From assembly GCA_015499995.1 (NCBI GenBank), contig JADNRV010000187.1, forward strand, positions 32,680-96,679: 64,000 nucleotides of DNA. Direction: 5' to 3'. Source of the DNA: Flammula alnicola. Taxonomy: Eukaryota > Basidiomycota > Agaricomycetes > Agaricales > Strophariaceae. Every line of letters starts with the position of its first letter. Within the stretch, counting starts at the first letter, position 1. The notes under the pieces are model-generated. The model was not told the DNA's origin, searched no databases, and saw only the letters and a program-made list of their open reading frames with translations. The position numbers and the translations under genes are program-made. Of the stretch, positions 26,301-36,942 are shown piece after piece.

Positions 26301-27907
26301 TTTCCAGACTGCATGCATAAGCTCACGACGGCAGTGCGTTAAGATTTCTTGCTTTTGCGTGCGCCATTTACAGTGAAAAGCAGAGGCAAAGTCTTGAAAG
26401 GAGTCGGGTAGCTAGAAAGAAATCAATCATTTATGAAAGGAACAGCTACGGCGGGTTACTTACCGATGGGATATATGCAAGATGATGCATCGCCCCGGAA
26501 TTTGGCCGAGCGCGGATGTACTTGGAAAGATTCCCAAGCATCAGGTAGATTGGCCAGGCCTTCGCATTACCGAAGTCCGTGAGATGTGTCGCATCTGAAG
26601 AGAACATCAGAGCAGCGACAACCTTCTCTCGCTTACAAGCAAGATCATCAGGTGGCAGCTTTCCATATCGCTGGATTTTCTCATGCTCTGCCAAAAATGC
26701 ATCAGAAGTGTAGAGCTCTCCGTGAATGCGTTCATCCTTTCGCGTCTTAGCATTACGTCGGAATAGTTTGAAGGGTGAAAAGTGAAGCAAATGAGAGAGG
26801 GGGTCGTTAAACGCATCGTGGATGACAGAGGTTAGACTTCGATGCAGCAGGCCGGGAATGGTGAATGTCTTGGCTGGAACTGCTGCATCCCCGGAAGGGA
26901 CAAGGATGTCGACTGGTGATTCTGAGAACTGGCTTTTGAGGGCGGCTTTTGAGAGTGCCTTATCAAGCCGCTGGTTCTCGCGATGGGCGTTAAAGCCAAT
27001 GAGGTCGTCCTTATTGAAATCCGGAGATAGAATGACCTTTTCGACGAATGCCGTGACCTCTGCCTCTGACTTAGCGGTCTTGCCGTTATTCAACCATGAC
27101 ATGATTCTCCAGATGGTCACGTTTGGAAATGGCCAGTAGAATGGGTGTTCGGAGTCAGATGGGTGTTCGGAGTCAGATGGAGATAGGTTACTTGGAGGAT
27201 CCGTGGGCGACAAGGGGTCCAAGGTAACTTGATGTGAGTTGGACAATTCGTCGAGAGAGAGTGAGCTATCTGGATCGACGGTGGGACGGCGTGGATAATC
27301 ACGCCAGATGCCAAAGGTATTGGCAGCGGTGATCAGCCGATCGCGCACAATCAATAGGACACGCCGGACTGGTCCTACTTCAAGTTGTGGCTCCTCAGCT
27401 AGCACCGCAGGAGCTAGCGGCTCTGGCAGAATGTCCCTGAAACGGGTGGGAATTCTGTATTCACGACGAGGACGTCCAGACGCAGTCAATGCTGGTGGTG
27501 GTGGTGGTTCCGGAATGGGCTCTGGTTCTGCAGATACAAAGGCCTGGGTCGGGGAAAGTGGCATGGGTGGGTCGACGTCCATTGCTGTTGGTTCAGTGGA
27601 GACTGTGGCCAATGTCGTAGATGGATCTTGATGATCCATAACTTGGAACGACGCCTATGAAGTCAATACCAGACAGTAAATATATTGTTTTAAAAAATAA
27701 TGAAAGAACACGTACCATTAACCTCTGTTTTCTCTCCGAGAGAGAAGTTACATTGGGAAATGCATCATCTCCCTTTTCTCTATGGATTTGGCGTGACTTT
27801 TGGCGGATCTCGAGAAGGTGTGGGCAGCTGTTCTTGTGTTTTACCAACGACGAAGATTTGGCAAAGCTTTTCGAGCAACCCTTGACACAGACATATTCCT
27901 GGGGCAT
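23326..27907 (-). CDS. Plavaka-type transposase (CACTA-like DNA transposon)
   Basis: A multi-exon gene of roughly 1100-1200 residues. The start ATG at 27907 begins MPQEYVCVKGCSKSFAKSSS, a C2HC-type zinc finger. Intron 27655-27715 is followed by a long exon with a Pro-rich linker and GKLPPDDLACKREKVVAALM. Later exons give ILTHCRRELMHAVWKTILDD, LLATIRDKGLCPCPRCLV, LVVDLLHEFELGVWKALFTH and KKLAARDFEDLLQCAIPTFE. These are followed by LAKLRMHSDATLDLLDELT, SFGWKPMDFLWVRWLGVVPG and FGFLDPSLVIRGCHLLPAFV. This order is the one I associate with mushroom Plavaka transposases. After FVDRDMYMRFLGMGIGH the protein ends in a strongly acidic Asp/Glu/Ser tail. All introns checked are GT-AG and no stop or frame break was found, so the gene looks intact. 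It also contains a Thr/Ala-rich octapeptide repeat. Terminal inverted repeats were not identified. Confidence 0.85.
24833..24976. repeat. 24-bp tandem repeat inside the transposase gene
   Basis: Six imperfect copies of a 24-bp unit (starting GATGCAGTAGTAGCCGTCG on the + strand) lie head to tail. They encode a Thr/Ala/Ser octapeptide (TTATTAST-like) in the variable linker of the transposase. Unit length is a multiple of three, so copy changes keep the frame. Confidence 0.85.
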
Positions 27908-28663
27908 ACAGATGAGGGCCAAAAAAAGTAGACAGATGATGATTAGGGGGCCGCGCAAAATCACGCTTTGACTGCGAGATAGTTGCATGAGCAACACGGA
28001 AGTCCAGCCTCGGGAGGGTTAGAAAAGACATTTTATTTTAGAGAGCCGTTATAAGTCGGGCAGTGACAGTCAAGTTGAAATTCACAAGTGCCTGAGTTCA
28101 AGTCGAACGTTGAAACGTCGACTTGGAAGCTTGAAGTTGATCCGACTTGTGGAATTTCAGTTGAATCGCTTATCGCGCGATCACATGATCTGATCAGCGT
28201 TGAATTTCTCAGGATTGATTATCGGAAATCTTCTCATCTCTCTCTTTCAACCACCATGTCGTTGCCCACCACTCCCTTACTCTCTTTTCTCTATCCATTA
28301 CTTTATCTTCATCCTTTGGCTCTAATTACACACCCAGCAACGTAGATCTCTTACGCACGGATAAGATCGCAAGGCACGACAATGTCGAATCCACTGTTCT
28401 CGATCTTGGTTAAGCCTTCACCCTTCAACCTTTTTTTCCTTTGCCAATTGCTGACTTTTACTTCCGTTTTATTCATTTTATTCAGGCTTGTACGGCCATC
28501 ATACTTTTTTATAATCATATTTCGACTGATTGAGTGTGATCGCGTTGTTTCGGTTGCTAATAATTTGGGCGACCACACGTTCTCACTGTCTGGGCCATGA
28601 ATTTTTTCGTGATATGACAAAACCCGTTGAGTCAATTTATTCTATATATTGGATTACAGAACG
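27908..28663. promoter_or_regulatory. Shared upstream region of divergent transposase and DUF6698-like genes
   Basis: About 756 bp separate the two divergent starts. The half next to the DUF6698-like gene is T- and C-rich, as in fungal promoters, with a TATATATT-like sequence at about 28643-28650. No defined operator is seen. Short ORFs here do not join to recognised genes. Confidence 0.35.
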
Positions 28664-30296
28664 ATGATATCTATTATCCCCCAGATCTCCACCGCTACCA
28701 TCATGGCACCATCTTCCACTACAAGTTCATTGCTGCGCAGCTCTTCTCCTCCAAGTCGGCATGGTTCTTCTCCTTTCAGCTCATCATCAGTCAACTTTGA
28801 AGACCCGGAGGCTGCTGCTGCTTCAATTGCAAGGCTCCAACGCGCACTCGCGGCTTCACGGGAGGAGCTTGCTGAAGCCACCAACACCAAAACAAAAAGA
28901 CCTGCGTAAGTACTCTACATGTATACGAACTCCTCATGTCATTATTCTTATAGGACTGTAACGACTATGGGAAGGGGGATTCGCAAGATAGTATCCCTTT
29001 ACGAAGGTCTCTCCAGCATCATAGATGAGGCTGATCGTAGGACAGTAAACGAAGATGGCGATGCTATCGAGGAACACGATCCACGCATCAAACGGGCGTA
29101 AGAATTTCTTTTTGTTCATTTCCAATGTCTGCCCTGATTTTTTGCATCCTTAGCCGCGATCGCACCTTCACCGCTTACAACCTGCTCCTCCGTCTTGTCC
29201 CTCGTCTCAAGAAGGCCATTCAAGATCCAGACATGGACACCTTCAATACATTCCTTTCTGATGTGTGCTATTATTTTATTTTCATTATTCGAAGCTGATT
29301 TTTTGTTCAAGCTTCAGGATGGGGCTAATGCTGCCCGTGGCGATGACCTTAAACGTGTCAAAGAAGAAGTCGGCAATTGGATCAATCTCGATTATAAACC
29401 AACAGAAGTCCTCAATTCCAAAGTACGAGATGGCCGAGGTATGCAGCACGATGTCTGTGGCGCGTTACTCGCACCAATCGACTTCAACTGGGATGACCTT
29501 GAGTAAGTTTCTTGCGTCAACTGCATACACTTATTTATATAAGATATCTGTACCATAGGGTGCGCGCCAATATTCGCGCCTGCAAAGAAGGATTCACAAT
29601 AACCGACAACTACTACCTCAACTGCCTGTACCCAAAGGACCGCGATACAAAGCGTATTGAGCGGAACTTCTTACGAAGCAACCTGCTTTTGAAGGTCACT
29701 CATTTTCCTTATTTATTAATGTTTCTTAACGGGTTATTCGTTAGGTTTATTGTTGTATTTTCACGTCACCCTCATCAGCCGAAGGTATTGAAGATGAAGC
29801 AGCCGATGTTCCAGATGGCCCGCCTCGCAAGAAGCAGAAGACCACTGGACAGAAGAAAGCCACGAAGGCAAATGTTGCCTCCCTTCTCAACATGGAAGGC
29901 AAGGTTACAGGCCGTTCTATTGCCTATGCCGCAGTCCTCGTGCGTTATCTGGCATTATCTCATTTATGAATTCTAACTAATGCCATGCCTCTGACAGCTC
30001 GTCTTTAACCTGACAGATGCCGTGCAATGGGTTGATGTCTACAATGGCATCAACTTTATTGCCTTCTACAACTTCATTGTTGACTATTTTGAAGAATTCC
30101 GTAACGACGCTTCCCAGCAGCGAGTGCAAAATTTGCTTGCCTGGTGGAACCGGTATGTCTCAGATTGCTTTTCTTCTTCTTGAATCTAGAACTGACCTCT
30201 TCCATTAGTCAAATCTTCCCCCAGCATGTAGCCACGACCACGGATTCAGATGCCTCACGCAATAGGCTCCTGGCGCAAGAGGACCACTATGACTAG
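28664..30296 (+). CDS. DUF6698-like protein
   Basis: Eight exons: 28664-28905, 28954-29097, 29154-29262, 29312-29502, 29559-29694, 29745-29939, 29998-30152 and 30209-30296. They total 1260 nt (419 residues) and stay in frame. The layout matches a family expanded in Agaricomycetes that I know as DUF6698. A Ser-rich N-terminus precedes TAYNLLLRLVPRLKKAIQDP. Then come GANAARGDDLKRVKEEV and GALLAPIDFNWDDLEVRANI, a basic KKQKTTGQKKATKANVASLL segment, and VQNLLAWWNRQIFPQ near the end. Function is unknown; members often sit near transposons. Here the gene is divergent from an intact Plavaka transposase. An alternative start is ATG at 28703, which has a better context. No lesion is seen. Confidence 0.8.
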
Positions 30297-31299
30297 TTTC
30301 AGTTTCTCTCTTGTTAACGTCTTTTAATATATTTTTCGTAAATAAACCTCAATCTATTGACTTTTACAATTGCACTGCCACTCCCTTACCTGCGCATATA
30401 AGTTGAGAATCTTGATCATATGAGATTACAGTTGTCTATCTGTATGGCTGAACATTATCACACCCCGAAAATCTTACAGAAAATTATCATACATTCCCGC
30501 AACGACATTGAAGCTATAATGAGTTACCAACGACGACCATCATTATAGACTCTTACGGGTGGCCAATCAGATGGTCAATATTCTATAAGGTAGTAATCAC
30601 AATTGTAGTATATGATAGACTCGTATCAAAATGGCAGCAGAATGGCAGCAAAGATATTAAGGAGGGGTGCTGACGTATTGCCATTGTAACGGGTGCTGCC
30701 ATATGATTGGAAATTATACCGATGACGTGATATGGCAGCACGGATATTCCCCTTATAAGGCATTACACAAATTTCCACAATTTACTGATGTATTACAATG
30801 ATGAGAAACAAATCCTTACTACATCACGTGCCTCATTTCTCCATTGTCGTTTTGACTGGCGATCGTGTCCACCACACTTGTAAGGTTCGACTCTATATAA
30901 AAAGTAGATAAAGTGTTTTAGAAAACTGAAGTAAATAGGCTTTACATAATATTTAAGTTACTACAACACCGCTGAAAAGCAGTTTACGGCGGACACTATG
31001 CAATGCAGGATGAATCCAGTCGAGATGCGACGCCAACGACGTTCACAACCCTTGTAGCTGTCAATCATGTCAGCGAAAAAGAAACAAAAATGTAAATATA
31101 CCCACGTCGTCGGCAGACCATTCAACTTCGCAATAATCATCAGAGATGACTGGAGACTGGGACCGAGGTACCTCCTTGAAACTTGTCAACAAGAAATCGG
31201 ACAACACTGACTGGCACTTACATCCAGAATGCTAGACCTTTGGCTGTCACATTGTTCCGATTGGGAAGGAATCAGAGAGGTGATTTGAGAGTCGTCAAA
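30297..31299. other. Intergenic with a short inverted repeat
   Basis: No gene is recognised. Several GGCAGCA/TGCTGCC motifs are scattered at 30630-30742, and the clearest pair forms a perfect 12-bp inverted repeat listed separately. A CACGTG box lies near 30824. Confidence 0.5.
30693..30741. repeat. 12-bp perfect inverted repeat
   Basis: GTGCTGCCATAT at 30693-30704 is perfectly inverted as ATATGGCAGCAC at 30730-30741, with a 25-bp spacer. Partial copies of the same word occur just upstream. It could be a protein-binding palindrome, a hairpin, or the remains of a small terminal-inverted-repeat element. Confidence 0.6.
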
Positions 31300-32799
31300 C
31301 TAAAAGGTAACGGCGACTTCAGTGACGAATTGGACGGGGGGAAGGGAAGGGAATAATACCCCTGAGAAATCCCATTCTGAACAATCATTGGTGAGTACCG
31401 GCGAGTCACAACGGGTGGGTGGGGTGTCCCACAGAAAACATTCTAGGTGTTCGTAGAACCATGCGCGATCTTGGAGGGGCAGTTGAAGAGCGGAGCCTGT
31501 GACTGACAAGGAATACATCGGTAGAGAGGATTCGCGAGCCGTCAACGGGTCGTGCTTGGCCGCTTCTTCCCTTCTAGCCACAATTAAGTGTTTGACAGCT
31601 TCGATAGATATGGAGGAAGAACGTGGTGGGACTCGGATTTGTAGCTGTCTGAGAGTTGGCGCGAAAAAATTGTTGTCGTTCGGCTGGAACTGCGCGAGCA
31701 TTTCTAGGAGTCGGTCGTCGACTCCAGGACAGTCCAGGATATGCAGTCCGAATCCATCCCAGTGACTTACAAAACCTGAAATGTCCTCTTCTGCATCGAT
31801 CTCTTGAAGGTTCAAATACCAAGAGGGGACATATCTGACTCGTCCAAGTTGACATCGTTTCATAACGAGATTGCTGACGTCGATCCTGTTGTCGTACGCA
31901 GCGAAAAATCCTGTAATGAGTTCTCTTGAAAGACCTATAAATTCAAAATTCTGAATGAAGACACGTCCAGGAAAACCTCGCTTCAGACATGATTTATGAT
32001 CAAGGTCAATTTGCGAAAGCTTGAGGCTTGTAAAGTGGCCCATTTTCGAGAGCGCCAATATAAGATCGCGCAAGTCGAATTCTTCGGCATCGAGACCGCG
32101 TATGTTGGATAGCGACAAATGCTTCTTGCTTACCGTGTTGAGACTCTCTTCCCACTTCGGAATGCGCAAAGCCTCGATGAAGACGTGGCAATCCAAATCC
32201 AGATATTGGAGGCTAGGACACAGGAAGGGTGTGAGAGTTCGTACAACAGGAGCGACGATTTGCGCATCTTCATTGGAGTTGGCGATCCTGGATTTTATCC
32301 GCAACGTTCGGAGTTTTGCTGCCTTTCCTGAGAAATCTGCAATACGTGGCAGAGAAGAGCTATGTAGGAGGTCGAATACCACGACTTGACATCGTGTGAT
32401 GTGGGGAATCAACGCTTTCATCACATCCACGACCCCGTCCTTCTCTAGCGGGTCGTTGGTTTCAGGATATTCTTTGCGGACAACGAAAACCTTGATTAAA
32501 AGGCTTTTCGAATCTCGGAACTGGTCTTGAAGGTCTTTGAATACAACTGGCTCGTCGACGAAAATAATGACGCGTGTTGCAAATAGCGGCACGGAACGCA
32601 CGAGCGTCTTCCATGCTTTGCAGACCCTCATGATGCAGTAAGGGAACAAAGCGGGGTCCGCCAACTTGCTGGGAGGCGCGGAATCGAAGTCGATGTGACA
32701 TGACGCAAGGTATACCTCTTCAAAAATCCTCAAGAGGACCTCTGAAGGTAAGGAAAGAATAGAAGTTCGTTTGTTGAGGAGCGGGCCAGCCCAAGTCAT
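31300..32799 (-). CDS. F-box protein
   Basis: A single open exon of 499 residues from ATG at 32799 (MTWAGPLLNKRTSILSLPSE) to TAG at 31300-31302. The N-terminal SILSLPSEVLLRIFEEVY followed by ALFPYCIMRVCKAWKTLVRS is the usual F-box of Agaricomycete proteins, which recruit substrates to SCF ubiquitin ligases through Skp1. The rest has leucine-rich character, with regularly spaced Leu/Ile segments (for example RKAAKLRTLRIKSR-like and LCPSLQYLDLDCHVFIEAL), consistent with degenerate LRRs. The substrate cannot be predicted. The frame is open for 22 more codons upstream but without an ATG, so an upstream exon is possible. F-box families of this type are large and variable in mushrooms. Confidence 0.85.
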   Translation of the reverse strand: MTWAGPLLNKRTSILSLPSEVLLRIFEEVYLASCHIDFDSAPPSKLADPALFPYCIMRVCKAWKTLVRSVPLFATRVIIFVDEPVVFKDLQDQFRDSKSLLIKVFVVRKEYPETNDPLEKDGVVDVMKALIPHITRCQVVVFDLLHSSSLPRIADFSGKAAKLRTLRIKSRIANSNEDAQIVAPVVRTLTPFLCPSLQYLDLDCHVFIEALRIPKWEESLNTVSKKHLSLSNIRGLDAEEFDLRDLILALSKMGHFTSLKLSQIDLDHKSCLKRGFPGRVFIQNFEFIGLSRELITGFFAAYDNRIDVSNLVMKRCQLGRVRYVPSWYLNLQEIDAEEDISGFVSHWDGFGLHILDCPGVDDRLLEMLAQFQPNDNNFFAPTLRQLQIRVPPRSSSISIEAVKHLIVARREEAAKHDPLTARESSLPMYSLSVTGSALQLPLQDRAWFYEHLECFLWDTPPTRCDSPVLTNDCSEWDFSGVLFPSLPPVQFVTEVAVTF

Positions 32800-34023
32800 G
32801 GCTGGACTTCTTGTTGTTGCTTGAATAGTTGGAAAGAGAAACGAAAGTGTTCTGGGAGATACCACTGGTTGAATGTGAACGTTTGAACGCTTGTGAACGT
32901 TTGAACGCCGAACGGCACTGGGAAATTGGACACTGACTAAGATAGTAAGACTAAGATATCGTTACGGTCACGTGCTATTATTGCAACCCATTTTTGGGTA
33001 TTTCAATTTAGGGGTGTTTCCTTTTGACAAATGGCATTCAAGCTCAAGTTTACTCAGTACACCCGACTATACTTTATACTTCAAAGCTTCACCGCCTTTC
33101 AGCTAACCATCGAAGGCAACATGCATTAAGGAAACTTGAATCCTGATTCCTGAGGCCTGAGTATTCAGTCCTGTCACGGTCTCGGATGTCGGCCTAACGA
33201 TTGGTACGCTTTTACATGACCGGGGATCCGAGAGGCATACTTATATCATATACTATCTATTCATACGCGTATTCTTGGATGTTAAGCCTTCTTTCGAGGC
33301 TATGCCTGCCACCGGGAGGTTTGTCCCTAATGGCATACTTAATCCCCGTGGTGGCATACTCTGTCATAGCTAACCATAGAACTGCTTTATGACTTGCGGT
33401 GGAAGACGAGGCATTTACTCTATGCCTTCCTGCAAATCTTTCCGCTCCGGTGTCACTACGGCGTGGCAGCCTATCGAACTTCGAAGGTTCCTTGACCCCG
33501 GATCCAGATATCCAAGTCCGAAGCCGGCCTCATAATTGTGCCGATCAATTCCTGTCTCTTTCTCTCACGGCGCGTACACCCTCAGACCCTCTTGGTCGAA
33601 TTTCTGGAAAACCTGGAGGCTACAGCAAGGACTGCAAAGCAGGCTATACGTAGGGATATGGTTTTGCCTTCATATGATATGGTATGTCTGATTTTCTGTC
33701 ATTCAACAAGATATTTGAGATTGGCAGAATGAATGCTCGCCAAACAACCGTGCAGGTCGGGACATGAGGACAAACGGAGTAACGCTATTTGTACTCATTG
33801 TCAAAATCTTGACTGAAGTCTCACGATACGTGCACATGTTGTAAGTATGTAGGGCGCCAACAAAGGCCCTGAAGTTTGAACGCAGGGGTAAATTGTCAGC
33901 AGGAGTACAACTTCCTCGTTGGCGCCCACCATCGTGTTTTCCTCCTTTCCCCCTTCTGCCCTCCGCCGCCTCATCTATCCTTACGACCGATACGACCTGC
34001 GCCAAGCTCTTTTGACGACAAAA
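32800..34023. other. Intergenic, divergent promoters
   Basis: The region lies between the divergent F-box and CorA-type genes. TGTGAACGTTTGAACG-type repeats occur at 32877-32915 and a CACGTG box near 32972. The last 120 bp before 34024 are CT-rich. No further gene is recognised. Confidence 0.45.
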
Positions 34024-36499
34024 ATGTCACAGCTAGCTGTCCCATCTCGATTTGCTGATGTTCTATCGCTGCGCAGCCTCCGTTCTCCAGCCCCTTCACT
34101 ACGAACAGCAAGGAAGGAACCCAAAGAAGACAAAACTCGTGTGCCACATCCCTCTCATCGACATGCTGCTCCTTCTGCTCCCTGGCCATGGGTTGACCTA
34201 GAGGATGGTGAGCGCTCTCTTTCTAACCGTTGTCCCGCGTTCTCAACATCTGGCCTTATCAGAGGTCGACCATGACCAACTCGAATGCCCATTGCCGCCT
34301 ATTCCTCCACTCTGCGATCACAAAGACTGTGGGGGATGCTGGACGGGTTATCCTCAGTCTCGTTTCCCGAATTGGACCCATCGGCAGGTGTTGAAGAGCA
34401 GGATCTATGGTGCTATACACGATTACAACAAGGAATCGCCATGTATTCTTCACCGAGTCGATGTGGACAGCAACGGATTCTTCACTAATGCTGGGCACAT
34501 TGAGGCGAAGCATGGTGAAGAAGGCACTATTTGGGATATGTTGATTCATGAAGAGGTTCGTGGCGTTGAAAGTTCTTATGATGATTCCAACACATTCCCT
34601 AATCCCGTCTGACAGAGGCCACCGGGCATCCGTGTAAGAGCAACGTTCATTGAAAACATGTCGGGGCCAATCCTGCAGATGCTTGGGGCAAAGTGGGTAG
34701 TTCTGTTCCCAGTTACTCGTGGCCTGCTAATCTCCTGAGTACCTGTTAGATATAATATCGAGCCCTTCTTCTGGTCTTCATCTTTGAGTTGGATCCCATC
34801 ACGCTTCCAGGAAGAAATCCAGCCGGGCATCGGGGATCGTAAGTCTTTCTAATCATGCTGCTTTACTCTTGGCAAACATTGACACTTTTTTTAGACATAA
34901 CTGTCACCTTGACTTTCTTGCGGTCCATGTCGAATCATGATGCAGTTCAGCTTAATGCTGCATTCGGGAAATCGACAGACACTCTCCAAGCACCTACTCT
35001 TCTAGGTACAGTCCTGTCATCCTTGCGATGATATATCTGTGGCCTTGCATAACTAATTATCACCCTCTAGGCACACAAATGATCGATCCACATTCACCTC
35101 TTGCCCTATATTCTAGTTCGTACGCAATGCGTTGAGCTTTCTGATTTGAACTAATATTTTACTTCGTTATACAGATGGTCGTCTCTTGGTCTTGGATCTC
35201 CTGGCAGTCCATCTTATCCGGAATGTCAACGGCAGCACGATCATTTCATTCCACCCTAGCCTGAATCTCCCAACTACCACAGCTCCGTTTTTACATGAGC
35301 GCATTCGCTTTGCTGGTAAGTAGCATTCCTCTTTTTCTCGGTACACGATATCAATTCTCTTCGATATCCAGGCCAGAGCGTTTACTGGCAAAGTATCTTC
35401 CAGAAATCGGCCGACCCCACGTTTGTTCTATTGACCTTTATCTGGCATGCGATGTACGCTTGGGACGAGGCGTTGGAGAATCTGTATGAGCACATATGCT
35501 CCTTGGTGACTAATACCTCTATGCTGCCCCTCAGGCTCGGATTGTCTGATGACGTTTACAGGAAAGCCGCGTCATCTCGACAGCAGAGATGCCTCTCACC
35601 AGAGAGCTCCACGTCATTCGCGCTCATCACTTGCATTACACGTCGCTCCTGGACGACTTTGCAAAGCATGTCAAGTTCATTCGGGACACGCACAACCCAG
35701 CCATGGACGCCCTCACTGCAGAAGAACGAAAATATAGCAAAACGATCATGCATAGAGAGTCCGAGAACCTTTTGACGGAATGCATGCGTCTGAAGCAAGA
35801 GCTGCACATGCAAGAGCGGAGGCTGAAGAATGTCATGGGTCTTGTAAGTCTTGGCGTCCGTGCCCACCGGGCCTGGAAGAGCCTCACTTACAGCTATGAA
35901 ATACAGGTGTTCAGCAGTGTCAATATTACTGACAGTCGATACATGAGGGAAATGACGGAAGCTGCCGTGCGAGATAGTGCTGGTAAGTCATTTACCATGT
36001 TTATCAATTGAGAAAGTAAATTAACCCTTCTTTGCCTCGTTTTCCAGCCGTATGTCTTCCAAGTTGATTACCAATTGTCCATTGCTCACTCTTTTCTAAA
36101 GATGAAACAAATCGCCTATTTAACGATGGTCTTTCTGCCAGCATCCTTCGTAGCAGTACGTCGTTCTCCTTTCTCCAATCCACTCAAAGTTGCTAAGCAA
36201 GCATTCAGGGTGTTTTCGGCATGAACGTTAGCGAGATCAATCCAGGAACGATTGGAACGCTACCTATTTATATCGCGATTGCCATCCCCCTTACGATTGT
36301 CACAGCATGGGTCATCATCGCGTTCCAAAGCAAGTACATCTTCCCTGAAAACACGGGCTTCATCAAACGACTGGGCTGGCCCATCTACCTCGCCATCAGC
36401 ATGATGAAGAAGAAGGAGCGGATTCGCCAAGAAGATGTGGATTCGACAGACTATAGCCTGACAAGCAAAGAGGCCATCATTTCGCGCAATTTCTACTAA
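34024..36499 (+). CDS. CorA-type Mg2+ transporter (2-nt micro-exon)
   Basis: Membrane Mg2+ channel/transporter of the CorA superfamily. Thirteen exons: 34024-34207, 34263-34555, 34616-34692, 34750-34838, 34895-35005, 35071-35115, 35175-35315, 35372-35505, 35562-35843, 35907-35982, 36048-36049, 36102-36155 and 36209-36499. They total 1779 nt (592 residues), in frame. The long N-terminal cytosolic domain ends in a helical stalk (TRELHVIRAHHLHYTSLLDD, then ECMRLKQELHMQERRLKNVM). TM1 (MKQIAYLTMVFLPASFVAGV) is followed by the family signature GMN (VFGMNV), then TM2 (IYIAIAIPLTIVTAWVIIAF) and a basic tail. The 2-nt exon CC completes the alanine codon in DSA-A-MKQ, a conserved junction in this family. 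Without it the TM/GMN region is out of frame. No other damage is seen. Confidence 0.92.
36048..36049 (+). other. 2-nt micro-exon of the CorA-type gene
   Basis: The dinucleotide CC is flanked by a perfect acceptor (TTTTCCAG, intron 35983-36047, 65 nt) and a perfect donor (GTATGT, intron 36050-36101, 52 nt). With the G left by the previous exon it makes GCC (Ala) and restores the frame to ATGAAACAAATCGCC. Reading through the acceptor without the second intron meets TGA after six codons. Confidence 0.8.
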
Positions 36500-36942
36500 A
36501 ACCTGCTCATGCTGGGATTTTTTTTTCGTGATTTCGTTTGGTTTGGACTTTGATTCTAGAACGTTCTATATGAACAGGATTTATGATGATTTATGATAAC
36601 GTTCCTGATACCTCACTGTCTCTCTCACATTTTGGAGAGAGACCTTTGGAGTATTCTATGTATTCTAGGTGTACTTTGACCGTTTCTCGTACATCCTCAC
36701 GCTGTTCCTTTGGAACAAAAAAAATGACAAACACGGCATTTCTTTCAATTCAGACATAAATATACCTGGCATACTCAGAGTGTCAATGATATCAGCGAAG
36801 AATGCTCAGGTACCCAAATGTTTACGACAAAAAATCAAACAGCTACAATCACTCGACGAAATGAAAGAAATAGAACATACTAACATCTTCATGACGAATC
36901 ATGACGACACAACATCCATTCCCTCAGGCAACAATTAAACCC
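36500..36942. other. Convergent 3' flanks of CorA-type and GH127-like genes
   Basis: 443 bp with no gene recognised. It should hold both polyadenylation regions. An inverted GAGAGA/TCTCTC sequence near 36621-36641 could form a small hairpin. Confidence 0.4.
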
